Shown one piece after another: positions 25,716 through 34,388 of a DNA stretch of 64,000 nt (the first letter of the stretch is position 1; each line of letters begins with the position of its first letter). Both the position numbers and the translations under genes were made by a program. Origin of the DNA: Myxococcus xanthus. GTDB lineage: Bacteria > Myxococcota > Myxococcia > Myxococcales > Myxococcaceae. The stretch spans positions 62,001-126,000 of the forward strand of contig NZ_FNOH01000014.1 of assembly GCF_900106535.1 (NCBI RefSeq). Reading direction: 5' to 3'. The notes under the pieces are model-generated. The model saw only the letters and a program-made list of their open reading frames with translations. It made no database searches and was not told the DNA's origin.

Positions 25716-26078
25716 CTAGAGATTCTTTCCGTCCACCTTCATCACCGGCAGGCCGTCCAGTTCGATGCCGTCCAGGCAGCGGACGTTGATGGCGCGCATC
25801 TCCTTGCCGTCCGGCATCGTGCCTTTGCCGAAGGAGCGGACCCCGCAGGTGTCACAGAACAGGTGGTGAATGGACTTCTTGCCGAACTGGTAGTCGGTGA
25901 TGTGCTCGGCCCCCTTCTGGAGGTTGAACTGCTCCGCGGGGGCGAAGCCCAACAACATGCCCGTCTTGAGACAGATGGAACAGTTACAGGACACCAGCGG
26001 CTGGCTCAGGTCCAGGCTCACGTCGTAACGGACCAGACCACAGTGGCAACCACCCTCGTAGCGCTTGGATTCGGACAT
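25716..26078 (-). CDS. GFA-family (glutathione-dependent formaldehyde-activating/CENP-V) zinc protein
   Basis: 120 aa from ATG 26078. The zinc ligands follow the family order: GGCHCGLVRYDV, SCNCSICLKTG, and FCDTCGVRSFGKG, i.e. CxC...CxCxxC...CxxC. The chain is otherwise the beta-rich Mss4-like fold. Family members have been linked to formaldehyde-glutathione chemistry or demethylation, but most are uncharacterised. It converges on the kinase gene, with only 8 bp between stops. Confidence 0.9.
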   Translation of the reverse strand: MSESKRYEGGCHCGLVRYDVSLDLSQPLVSCNCSICLKTGMLLGFAPAEQFNLQKGAEHITDYQFGKKSIHHLFCDTCGVRSFGKGTMPDGKEMRAINVRCLDGIELDGLPVMKVDGKNL

Positions 26079-26142
26079 GCGCGCATCCTGCCCCAACGCG
26101 CACGGGATGAGCGGCACGAAACGATGACGCCTGGCGGCGCGG

Positions 26143-26967
26143 CTACAGGCTGGCCAGCGCCACGCGGTACAGCGCGCGGTAGCCCATGCGCGGCGCGGAT
26201 TCGAAGCGCTCCGCGTTGAAGATGTCCTTCAGCAGCGCCTGCCCATCCGGCGACGTCTGGAGGCTCAGCAGCGTGGACTCCAGCGAGCTCACCAACTGCG
26301 GCTGCAGCCCCATGGCCACCGGGACACCGTCGTTGGGGGCCTCGTCGGTGTACGCAATCAGCTCGAAGCGCCGGCCGGCGCCCGCGCCCAGCACGTCCTC
26401 CACGCCGGTGGCGAACGTCAGCCCCGTGGACGCCGGCGGGCAAAAGACGCTGGTGACGTCCGCCTTGCCGTCCAGCACCGACTCCAGCGCGCCCTGGTAC
26501 GAGCCCGCGAAGTGCTGCGCGAAGAAGGCCCGCGTCGGCTCCAGGCCCTGCGTCTTGAGGTAGGCGGTGGGCAGCAGGTAGCCCGCCACCGAATCCCGGT
26601 CCACCCATGTGGCGGTGGTGCCCTTCAGCCGCTCCACCGTCAGCCCCGCGCCCGCCCGGCACACCAGGGCGGACCGGTAGGACGACATGCCCCGGCGCAC
26701 GCCGCGCACCACCACGCGCACGCCCATGGCTTCCATGCGCGCGCAGACGAAGGGCGGGGCCCAGGCCGCGTCCGCGCGGCCAGAGAGCAAATCCTTGGCG
26801 AGCGTCTCGTAGCTGGACGCGACGCTCACCTCCACCAGCTTGCCCAGCGCGCGCTGGAGGAACGACGCCAGGCGGTCCGCGCGCTCTCGCGCCGACTCGC
26901 TGCCCAGGGAGGGGGGCAGCCCGAACCGGAAGGAATGCCGGGGCGTCGAGGGGGCTTGCAGGGTCAT
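26143..26967 (-). CDS. PhnD-like phosphate/phosphonate-binding-fold protein without signal peptide
   Basis: 274 aa. It has the PhnD/type-2 periplasmic binding-protein outline: HSFRFGLPPSL, then a 'SSYETLAKDLLSGRADAAWA' lobe, then KGTTATWVDRDSVAGYLLPT, GSYQGALESVLDGKADVTSV, then YTDEAPNDGVPVAMG. PhnD family proteins normally begin with a secretion signal. This one begins MTLQAPSTPRHSF and has none, and no transporter genes are adjacent. It may be a cytosolic sensor or ligand-binding domain. It lies in a leftward run behind the TerB and TtcA genes (12 bp after TerB). Confidence 0.72.
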   Translation of the reverse strand: MTLQAPSTPRHSFRFGLPPSLGSESARERADRLASFLQRALGKLVEVSVASSYETLAKDLLSGRADAAWAPPFVCARMEAMGVRVVVRGVRRGMSSYRSALVCRAGAGLTVERLKGTTATWVDRDSVAGYLLPTAYLKTQGLEPTRAFFAQHFAGSYQGALESVLDGKADVTSVFCPPASTGLTFATGVEDVLGAGAGRRFELIAYTDEAPNDGVPVAMGLQPQLVSSLESTLLSLQTSPDGQALLKDIFNAERFESAPRMGYRALYRVALASL

Positions 26968-26979
26968 ACGACCCCCTAA

Positions 26980-27804
26980 CTACCCCTCCCTGCTCAGTCG
27001 CGCCACTTCATCGTCAGCCAGGCCGAAGGTGGCCTGGAGCATATCCAGGATTCGCTGCTCGGGATGGCTCGGGGCGCCCCCCGCGTGGGCAATCTTGATG
27101 GCCAGCCGGAAGGCCTTCACCCGCTGGGCGTGCGTCGTCAGGCCGTGGGCCAGCACATGGAGTCGCTGGGGCAGGCCCTCGGCGGCCAGGGCCGTCACGG
27201 ACTCGCTGACGAAGCTCTGGGCGCGCTCGGGGCTGACGTTCTCGAAGAGGGGGTCCGCCGCGAAGCTCTCCACCAGCGCCCGGGCCTCGGCCTCCTGGAG
27301 CTTCCCGTCCGCGGCGCTCACCAGCACCATGACCTCCGCGAACAGCCGCTCCAGCGGCTCGCCCAGCGCCTCCGCCAGGCTGCCGCCGTTCTCGATGACG
27401 TCGATGATTTGCGCCACCTCGTCCTCGGAGATGCCCAGCGCGGCCTGGAACGTCTTGAGCAGGCCCAGCTCGTCCCGCGTGGCACGCTGGTCCGCCAGGG
27501 CCACCGCCGCCGCCAGCCCGAAGGCCAGCATCCGGTTCTTATGGTCCGGCAGCCGGCGCCGCAGCGACGCGAGCACGTCATCCAGATTCTTCGCCTCCGA
27601 CAACCGCGCGGCGCTGGTCTCCACCAGGGCGTTGAGCTCATCCGGGCGGGTGCCCTCGAACTCCGGGCGCTCCAGCACGCGGCTGAGGAGCGTCTGCATC
27701 TCCCGCTGCGAGACGCGCCCGTCGGCCATCGCGGCCAGCAGCATCGCCTCCACCAGTGCGCCGTTGCGGTCGTTCCGCGCCTTCACTGCCTGCTCTCGAG
27801 CCAT
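26980..27804 (-). CDS. Tandem TerB-domain protein
   Basis: 274 aa from ATG 27804, which overlaps the end of the TtcA-like gene by 22 nt. It is entirely helical, with two TerB/DjlA-like units. The first contains LLAAMADGRVSQREMQTLLS and the second LVSAADGKLQEAEARALVES; 'aDG.....E' is the family metal-site signature. A helical linker lies between, and there is no membrane segment. TerB domains accompany tellurite resistance and stress systems. Here no other ter genes are present, so a role in tellurite is not supported. Translational coupling with TtcA suggests co-regulation. Confidence 0.78.
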   Translation of the reverse strand: MAREQAVKARNDRNGALVEAMLLAAMADGRVSQREMQTLLSRVLERPEFEGTRPDELNALVETSAARLSEAKNLDDVLASLRRRLPDHKNRMLAFGLAAAVALADQRATRDELGLLKTFQAALGISEDEVAQIIDVIENGGSLAEALGEPLERLFAEVMVLVSAADGKLQEAEARALVESFAADPLFENVSPERAQSFVSESVTALAAEGLPQRLHVLAHGLTTHAQRVKAFRLAIKIAHAGGAPSHPEQRILDMLQATFGLADDEVARLSREG

Positions 27805-28637
27805 GGGCTGGCGCTCCCTTGCGTGTCCTTCGGTTCGGTCGTCGTGGCCCCTTCCTCGCTGGCGTGCAGCGGGTCGGGGTTGAGCGTCTTGTCCAGCAGG
27901 TGACTCGGCCGCACGTTCGCCATGGCGTTGAGGACGCTCTGGCGGACGTTGGGAATCTCCTTGCCCAGCTCCTCCATCAGCCGCTGCATCCGCTTGCGCT
28001 GGAGGTTCTCCTGCGTGCCGCACAAGTCACACGGGATGATGGGGAAGGCCATCAACTCCGCGAACTTCGCGATGTCCTTCTCCGGCGCGTAGCACAGCGG
28101 GCGGATGACCACGTTGCGCCCATCGTCGCTGCGCAAGAGGGGCGGCATCGCCTTGATGGAGCCGGCGAAGAAGAGGTTGAGCAGCAGCGTGTGGATGAGG
28201 TCGTCGCGGTGGTGGCCCAGGGCAATCTTGGTGCACCCCAGCTCCACCGCCGCCGTATAGAGGATGCCGCGCCGCATGCGCGAGCACACCGAGCACTGCG
28301 TCTTCCCCGGAGGCGTCTTCTCCAGGACGATGCTGTAGGTGTCCTCCTTCAACAGCTTGTACGGGTAGCCCTCACGCTGGAAGTACGCCTCCAGCTTGTC
28401 CGCTGGGAAGCCGGGGTGGCCCTGGTCCAGGTTCACCGCCAGCAGCTCGAACTTCACGGGTGCGCGACGCTGGAGCTCCCGCAGGAGGTGCAGCATCGTG
28501 TAGGAGTCCTTGCCTCCGGACACGCCCACCATGATGCGGTCCCCGTCCTCAATGAGGCGGTGGTCCGCGATGGCTCGGCCCATGTGGCCAAGCAGACTCT
28601 TTTCCAGGCGCTGGACGTCGTTCATCGGCGCGGCCAT
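27783..28637 (-). CDS. ttcA: tRNA 2-thiocytidine(32) synthetase TtcA-like
   Basis: 284 aa. PP-loop SGGKDS follows DRIMVGV. The Fe-S cysteines are CSVC (C..C) and later CDLCG; GHHRDDLIHTLLLNLFF is the conserved helix of TtcA. These mark the ATP-dependent sulfur transferase that thiolates C32 of selected tRNAs using a [4Fe-4S] cluster. The C-terminal 35 residues are a polar tail beyond the family core. The start MAAPMNDVQ is divergent from RNase D with 65 bp between. It is the first gene of a run with TerB and possibly the PhnD-like gene. Confidence 0.87.
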   Translation of the reverse strand: MAAPMNDVQRLEKSLLGHMGRAIADHRLIEDGDRIMVGVSGGKDSYTMLHLLRELQRRAPVKFELLAVNLDQGHPGFPADKLEAYFQREGYPYKLLKEDTYSIVLEKTPPGKTQCSVCSRMRRGILYTAAVELGCTKIALGHHRDDLIHTLLLNLFFAGSIKAMPPLLRSDDGRNVVIRPLCYAPEKDIAKFAELMAFPIIPCDLCGTQENLQRKRMQRLMEELGKEIPNVRQSVLNAMANVRPSHLLDKTLNPDPLHASEEGATTTEPKDTQGSASPWLESRQ

Positions 28638-28702
28638 CCTAGCGGCGGCCCGGGAAAAAACACCTCAATCCCAAGGCCCGGTCCGCTAGCCTGCCTCCCG
28701 CA

Positions 28703-29872
28703 ATGCCGACCTACCCGCAAGGTGCCGTTGACGTAGTAGATGCCTCAGGAGAAGAGAGCGCGACCCGCACGCTGGAAGCCGCGCGCGAAATCGCCGTGGA
28801 CCTGGAGGCGGATTCGATGCACGCCTTCCGCGCCCGGCTGTGCTTCCTCCAGCTCGCCACCGACGACCAGGTCTTCCTGTTGGACACGCTCCAACCGGGC
28901 GTGGTGCCGGGCATGCTCGCCCCGCTGATGGCCGACCCGGCGCGCACCAAGTTCTTCCACGCCGCCCAGGGCGACCTCCAGTTCCTCGCCGAGGTGGGAG
29001 TCCGAGTGCAGGGCCTCTTCGACACCCACCGGGCGGCCACCCTGCTGGGGTGGCCCAAGGTGGGCCTGGCCGACCTCGCCCGGGAACGGCTGGGCGTGGA
29101 GCTGCCGAAGGAGCACCAACAGTCGGACTTCTCCATCCGCCCCCTGCCCCCGGGCATGCGGGAGTACATCGCCAATGACGTGCGCTACCTGTGCGAGCTG
29201 GGCCGCCAGGTCCGCGACGCCTGCCGCGAGGCCGACATCCTGGAGGAGGTCCTCCTGGACTGCGTCCGCCTGTGCGACGAGGCCGCGGCGCGCCCCGACG
29301 TGGGCGCGGACTTCAAGCCCAAGCTGCCCCGCGCCGGGCTGAATCCCACGCAGATGACGCTGGCCCACGCCATTGCCCACGCCCTGCACCGCAAGCGGCT
29401 GGAGTGGGCGGAGAAGGACAACGTCCCTATGGGGCGGATGCTCTCCAACATGGCGTTGGGTGACATCGCGGTGAAGCTGCCCACCAACCCCAAGGAGTTG
29501 GCGCGCATGGCCGGCGTGCGGGGCTCCTTCATCCGCTCGCACGGGGAGGAGCTCCTGGCCGTGGTGCGCGAACTGTTGGAGAAGTCGCGCCGGGGCGAAC
29601 TGGCGCCGGAGCGCGAACCCAAGGGCCCCAAGGACACCAACAAGCGCAAGCGCGAGGAGGCCCTCAAGACCTTCCGCGTGGAGAAGGCCACCGAGCGCAA
29701 GGTGACGCCCAGCGTGGTGCTGACCAATCCGCTGATGGACGCGCTGGCCTCGCAGCCCCCGAAGGACGTGGAGGCGCTGACGCAGGTGCCCTACTTGGGG
29801 GAGAAGCGGGTGCGGCTGTACGGCCCCGCGCTCGTGGAGCTGCTGGCCGCCTACCCCGTCCTCAACGCCTGA
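28703..29872 (+). CDS. rnd: Ribonuclease D
   Basis: 389 aa. The DEDDy 3'-5' exonuclease residues are visible: IAVDLEADSMH (DxE), FFHAAQGDLQFL (Asp of Exo II) and YIANDVRYLCEL (Exo III Tyr...Asp). An HRDC helical region follows (MTLAHAIAHALHRKRLEWAE with KLPTNPKELARMAGVRG), then a Lys/Glu-rich charged linker and a last helical segment. Expected role: 3' maturation of tRNAs and small RNAs. It is divergent from TtcA, another tRNA-maturation gene, which fits a shared theme. Confidence 0.88.
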   Translation: MPTYPQGAVDVVDASGEESATRTLEAAREIAVDLEADSMHAFRARLCFLQLATDDQVFLLDTLQPGVVPGMLAPLMADPARTKFFHAAQGDLQFLAEVGVRVQGLFDTHRAATLLGWPKVGLADLARERLGVELPKEHQQSDFSIRPLPPGMREYIANDVRYLCELGRQVRDACREADILEEVLLDCVRLCDEAAARPDVGADFKPKLPRAGLNPTQMTLAHAIAHALHRKRLEWAEKDNVPMGRMLSNMALGDIAVKLPTNPKELARMAGVRGSFIRSHGEELLAVVRELLEKSRRGELAPEREPKGPKDTNKRKREEALKTFRVEKATERKVTPSVVLTNPLMDALASQPPKDVEALTQVPYLGEKRVRLYGPALVELLAAYPVLNA

Positions 29873-29954
29873 AGTGAAGGTGGGGCCGCGACCTGCTCGC
29901 GGCCCTGGCGCCAGTCATGGAGAATGTCCGCCCGCGCGCCCCTTCCTGCCGCGG

Positions 29955-32693
29955 ATGGAGATGCTCCCGGTGCGGTGCCGACACTTCATCTATCCGCTGC
30001 TCGTCCTCTGCCTCGGCGCCTGTGCGGGCTCGCGGCCCCAGCCCGCTCCCACTCGGTCTGCCCCCGCTCGCCCCGTCACGCAGGCCGTGACGCCCGAGAA
30101 GGAGGCCCCCGTCCTCACCCCGCCGGGACTGCGGCTGTCTCCGGCCGTGCGGCCCGTGCGGCAGACGGTGACGCTGGAGCTGGACCCGCGGCGGAAGATG
30201 TTCAGCGGGACGACGGACATCGAAATCGAGCTGCCCCAGGCCACGCACGAGGTGTGGCTGCACGGGGAGGAGCTCTCCGTGAAGGACGCGGCCTTCATCG
30301 TGGCGGGCGCGCGGGTCAAGACGTCCACGCTGCCCATCGGCGACATGCTCGTCTTCCTCCCGCGTGAGGCGGTGGGCCCCGGCACCGTCATCCTGCGCGT
30401 GGCGTACACGGGCCGGGCGCGTGCCCGGGAGAGCTCAGGCGTCTACCGCGAACAGGACGCGGGGCGCTGGTACACGATGACCCAGTTCCAGCCGCTGGCC
30501 GCTCGGCGCGCCTTCCCCTGCTTCGACGAGCCCGCCTTCAAGATTCCCTGGCGGCTCACCCTGCGCGTGCGCGAGGAGGACGGCGCCTTCGCCAATTCAC
30601 CGGTGGAGGCCGAGACGCACGGCCCGGATGGATGGAAGACGGTGCGCTTCCAGACAACGCCCCCGCTGCCCTCGTACCTGGTCGCCTTCGCGGTGGGCCC
30701 CTTTCAAGCCGTGGACGCGGGCGTCGCGGGCCAACACCGCGTGCCGGTGCGGATGCTGGTGCCGCAGGGCCGCGCCGCGGAAGCGGCCTGGGCCGCGCAG
30801 GCCACGCCCCCGCTGCTGGAGCACTTGGAGACGTGGTTCGGCACGTCCTACCCCTACGCGAAGCTGGACGTGCTGGCCCTGCCCGGCACGCAAGGGGGCG
30901 CCATGGAGCACCCCGGCCTCATCACCTTCAGCGCCCCGCTCATGCTGGGCCCCGTGGAGGGGGACTCCCTGTGGCGCCAGCGCTACTTCGCGCTGACGCA
31001 GGCGCACGAGCTCGCGCATCAGTGGTTCGGCAACCTCGTGACGCCCGCGTGGTGGGACGACCTCTGGCTCAACGAGTCCTTCGCGGACTGGCTCGCCTAC
31101 AAAGTCGTGACGCAGTGGAAGCCCGAATGGCGCGGTGACGTGCGCCGCGTGGAAGCGCGAGGTGATGCCCTGGTGGAGGACCGGCTCGTCAGCGCGCGCA
31201 GTGTCCGGCAGCCCATCGAAGCGCCGGGAGACGTCCACTCCGCCTTCGACGGCATCACCTACAACAAGGGCGCCGCGGTGCTGGCCATGTTCGAGTCCTG
31301 GGTGGGCCCCGACGCCTTCCAGCAAGGCGTGCGGCACTACCTGGACACCCACGCGAGGGGCACCGCCACCACCGCGGACTTCTTCGAAGCCCTCACCCAA
31401 GCCACCGGCAAGGACGTGGCGCCCGCCTTCTCCTCCTTCCTGGACCAGCCAGGCGCGCCGCGCGTCGCCATGACGCTGGAGTGCCCCAAGGAGGGACCGC
31501 CCCGGCTGACCCTGGAGCAGCGGCGCTATCTCCCTCTGGGCTCGCCGGGCGGACGCGGGGAAGAACAGGCGTGGCAGGTGCCGGTGTGCGTGCGCTACGC
31601 CGCCGGGGGCACGGAGGGCCGCGCCTGCACGGTGCTCTCGGAGTCCACGGGCACGCTGTCCCTGGATGGCGCGAAGTCCTGCCCGGACTGGGTCCACCCC
31701 AACGCGGAAGGCCGCGGCTACTACCACGCGCTGCTGCGCGGTGATGCGATGGAGCGGCTGACGCGGCAGGGGGGCCGGGGGCTCAGCATCGCCGAGCGCC
31801 GCGTCCTGCTGGATGACGCCGAGGCCCTGGTGGCCAGTGGCGAGCTGGACGTGGCCCAGGCCCTGACACTGGCCACGCGCCTGCTGCGAGCGGACGACCC
31901 GGACCTCGTCATGGGCGCGGCGGCCCTGGTCGCCAGCGTGCGGGATGACTTCGTCCCGCGAGCCGCGTGGCCAAACCGCGCGCGCTTCGTCCGTGGCCTC
32001 TTTGGCGGTCAGGCTCGCCAGTTGGGCTTCGTTCCGCGCCCGGGCGAAAGCGACGACGTGCGCATGCTGCGGCCCCGGCTGGTGTGGATGGTGGCCCAGT
32101 CAGGCGAGGACGTCCTCCTGCGAACGGAGGCCGGGAAGCTCGCGCTGCGCTGGCTGGACGACCGGCGCTCCCTGTCCATGGACGCGGCGCAGGGCGTGCT
32201 GGGCGCCGCTGCGGCCTCGGGGGATGCCGTCCTCCACCAGCGCATGCTCGAAGCCCTGCGCACCACCACGGAGAGCCGCGAGCGCGACCTGCTCTTCACC
32301 GCCCTGGGAGGCTTCCAGGATGCCGCGCTCGCCAGCGCCAGCCGGGCCCTGCTGCTGGCGCCGGACGTGGACACGCGTGAGGCCCTGCCCATCCTCTTCC
32401 GGCAGTTGGAGGAGCAGCCCACCCGCGCGGGTGCGTTCGACTTCCTGCGCGAGCACTTCGAGACGCTCCGGGAGCGGCTGCCGCGGGACATCGCGCCCTG
32501 GCTGCTGGGCACCGGCGGATTCTTCTGCGACGCCGAACACCGCGCGCGGTTCGCGGACTTCTTCGCGCCCTACGCGCCCACCTTCGAAGGGGGTGAGCGC
32601 GCCCTGGCGCAGGCGCTGGAACGCGTGGACCTGTGCATCGCCCAGCGCGAAGCCCTGCGCCCCGGCTTGGAACGCTTCCTGCGCCGCTACTGA
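29955..32693 (+). CDS. M1-family zinc aminopeptidase lipoprotein
   Basis: 912 aa from ATG 29955. The lipobox LCLGACAGS indicates an outer-membrane or periplasmic lipoprotein. The N-terminal beta domain contains FPCFDEPAFKIPW. The zinc site is HELAH (351-355) followed 18 residues later by the E of NESFADW. The substrate-binding 'GAMEN' is here GAMEH (315-319), an unusual Asn-to-His change. A C-terminal ERAP-like helical region of about 380 residues completes the protein. It probably trims N-terminal residues from peptides released during predation or protein turnover. It stands alone, ending 3 bp before the convergent O-methyltransferase. Confidence 0.88.
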   Translation: MEMLPVRCRHFIYPLLVLCLGACAGSRPQPAPTRSAPARPVTQAVTPEKEAPVLTPPGLRLSPAVRPVRQTVTLELDPRRKMFSGTTDIEIELPQATHEVWLHGEELSVKDAAFIVAGARVKTSTLPIGDMLVFLPREAVGPGTVILRVAYTGRARARESSGVYREQDAGRWYTMTQFQPLAARRAFPCFDEPAFKIPWRLTLRVREEDGAFANSPVEAETHGPDGWKTVRFQTTPPLPSYLVAFAVGPFQAVDAGVAGQHRVPVRMLVPQGRAAEAAWAAQATPPLLEHLETWFGTSYPYAKLDVLALPGTQGGAMEHPGLITFSAPLMLGPVEGDSLWRQRYFALTQAHELAHQWFGNLVTPAWWDDLWLNESFADWLAYKVVTQWKPEWRGDVRRVEARGDALVEDRLVSARSVRQPIEAPGDVHSAFDGITYNKGAAVLAMFESWVGPDAFQQGVRHYLDTHARGTATTADFFEALTQATGKDVAPAFSSFLDQPGAPRVAMTLECPKEGPPRLTLEQRRYLPLGSPGGRGEEQAWQVPVCVRYAAGGTEGRACTVLSESTGTLSLDGAKSCPDWVHPNAEGRGYYHALLRGDAMERLTRQGGRGLSIAERRVLLDDAEALVASGELDVAQALTLATRLLRADDPDLVMGAAALVASVRDDFVPRAAWPNRARFVRGLFGGQARQLGFVPRPGESDDVRMLRPRLVWMVAQSGEDVLLRTEAGKLALRWLDDRRSLSMDAAQGVLGAAAASGDAVLHQRMLEALRTTTESRERDLLFTALGGFQDAALASASRALLLAPDVDTREALPILFRQLEEQPTRAGAFDFLREHFETLRERLPRDIAPWLLGTGGFFCDAEHRARFADFFAPYAPTFEGGERALAQALERVDLCIAQREALRPGLERFLRRY

Positions 32694-32695
32694 CG

Positions 32696-33337
32696 TCAGC
32701 GCTTGCGCGCGAGCATCATCCCGTCACGCACCGTGAGCAGCACGTGCTCCACGCGAGGGTCCGCCGCCACCTTCGCGTTGAAGTCGACAATCGCATGGTC
32801 ACTGGGGCCCTCCGGCTGGAGCACCCGGCCCGACCACAGCACGTTGTCCGCGATGATGAGCCCGCCCGGCCGCAGCAGCGGCAACACCGCGTCCCAGTAG
32901 GCGGCGTAGCTCGGCTTGTCCGCGTCGATGAACGCCAGGTCGAATGGCCCCTGGAGCGTTTTCAGGGTGTCCAGCGCCGGCCCCATGCGCAGGTCGATTT
33001 TCCGTCCATGCGGACTGCGCAGGAAGAAAGCGCGCGCCACGTCGGTGGCCTCGGGGTCGATGTCGCAGGTAATGAGCGCCCCATCATCCGGGAGCGCTTC
33101 CGCCATCATCAGCGCTGAGTACCCGGTGAAGGTCCCGATTTCCAACACCCGCCGCGCACCGGTCAACGCGACCAGCATGCGCAGGAAGGTGCCTTCAACG
33201 GACCCGACCTGCATGTTGGGGGAGGACATCCGCGCATACGTGACATCACGGAGTTCATCGAAGAGGGGCGCGGGTGCCGTGGTGTGAGCGTCCGCGTACG
33301 CCTCGATTTCGGGAGGAACGAGGGTGAACTTGGGCAT
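32696..33337 (-). CDS. Class I SAM-dependent O-methyltransferase (SafC/caffeoyl-CoA type)
   Basis: 213 aa from ATG 33337. Motif I VLEIGTFTGYSAL, motif II ALITCDIDPEA, the metal site FDLAFIDADKPSY, and PGGLIIADNVLWSGRV match the cation-dependent catechol/caffeoyl-CoA O-methyltransferases. The myxobacterial SafC of saframycin biosynthesis belongs here. No secondary-metabolite genes are adjacent, so it may act on a small catechol or in general metabolism. It is divergent from the Cys-rich four-helix gene at 33437. Confidence 0.9.
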   Translation of the reverse strand: MPKFTLVPPEIEAYADAHTTAPAPLFDELRDVTYARMSSPNMQVGSVEGTFLRMLVALTGARRVLEIGTFTGYSALMMAEALPDDGALITCDIDPEATDVARAFFLRSPHGRKIDLRMGPALDTLKTLQGPFDLAFIDADKPSYAAYWDAVLPLLRPGGLIIADNVLWSGRVLQPEGPSDHAIVDFNAKVAADPRVEHVLLTVRDGMMLARKR

Positions 33338-33436
33338 GTCCCATCGATTAGCACGTACCGCGGGGCCCCCCACTTCAGGTTGCCGTCAGACGCCTCGTGC
33401 ATAACTTTGTCGTCGCTCTGGATGGAGGAGGTCTCG

Positions 33437-33790
33437 ATGCTGGCAGCCAGAATCGGTGGTGCGCACGCGGATGTGTCCCGGTGCATCGCCGCGAGCCTCC
33501 AGTGTCAGGTTTCCTGCGAAGAGGGCATGGCCCGCCGGGTCGCCCGAGGGGAGCCGCTGTCCGGCGAGGTGGTACGCCTGCTTCGACAGTGTGCTGAACT
33601 GTGCGAACTGAATGCACGCGCGCTCCAGAAGGAGAGCCGGCTCGCCCGGCGCACCGCGAGCCTGTGCTTCGACCTGGCCAACCTGGTAGCCCGGACCGCG
33701 TGGCTGGACGCAGAGGACCGCGATTCGTACACGCTCGCGCGGGACGCGCTGCAATTGGCCCGCGCGTGCAGGCCCCTGCTGTTCGCCTGA
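33437..33790 (+). CDS. Cys-containing four-helix protein (Csp/DUF326-like)
   Basis: 117 aa from ATG 33437, directly behind GGAGGAGG (33424-33431). Helical throughout, with Cys in an i/i+3/i+4 pattern: SRCIAASLQCQVSCEEG, RQCAELCELNA, TASLCFDLAN and ARACRPLLF. This is reminiscent of the four-helix copper-storage/DUF326 proteins, but with fewer Cys than copper-storage proteins. There is no signal peptide, so it is cytosolic. Metal binding is a family-based guess. Confidence 0.55.
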   Translation: MLAARIGGAHADVSRCIAASLQCQVSCEEGMARRVARGEPLSGEVVRLLRQCAELCELNARALQKESRLARRTASLCFDLANLVARTAWLDAEDRDSYTLARDALQLARACRPLLFA

Positions 33791-33844
33791 GTCAGAAGCG
33801 CAGGTGCGGACTGAGCACCAGCGTGGGGCCCGCGGTAGGGCCGC

Positions 33845-34311
33845 TCACGCCGCCTGCGGGACGGGAATCTCAGACAGCATCTCGTTGAGCGCGTCGACCT
33901 GTTGCGGCTCGTGGCCCGGCTGAGCCTGGACGATGTCGATGGCGCGCTGGAGCATGCGCCGCGCCGCTTCGGGAGCGTCATGTTGGACGTGGAGGCGGGC
34001 CAGCTCCACGAGCTGCGGCACCAGGTATGGGTCCTGCGCTCCCGCCGCCTGCTCCAACCGCACCAGGGACTCCTGGAGCAGTGAATACGCATCCGTGTGG
34101 TTGCGCTCCTTCAAATCGAACGCGGAGCTTTGCAGGACGATGGCGCTCGCGAGCCGGTCCTGCTCCTCGTCCGTCGCGGCCAGGGGCGCCGGCGCCTCGT
34201 ACCCTCGCGCTTGGAGCGTGCTGTCGAGATCCCCAACGGTGTCTCGAGTTCCAGCATGACGGGCGACGACACCACCGATGCCTCCCGGAATCGGTACGCG
34301 GCCAGCGCCAT
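33845..34311 (-). pseudogene. TPR-like helical protein with an apparent 1-nt frameshift near its N-terminus
   Basis: Two frames together make one sensible protein. From ATG 34311 the first frame reads natural sequence (MALAAYRFREASVVSSPVML, then ELETPLG) and then degenerates. From about 34234 the next frame reads GDLDSTLQARGYEAPAP and continues to the stop at 33845, with a TPR-like helix pair (QLVELARLHVQHDAPEAARR). One extra C in the CCCC run at 34231-34234 (GGGG on the coding strand) would join them as LGDLDSTL. So either a single-base deletion has broken the gene or the run was miscounted. Without the join, an alternative ORF from 34339 has an implausible Gly/Arg-rich N-terminus. Confidence 0.55.
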
Positions 34312-34388
34312 GAACGACGGGGCGCGGGAGGAGAGTCACTCCTTCCGCGCCCCGGCATCACGCACCAGCACTCAAGATGACACCGGAA

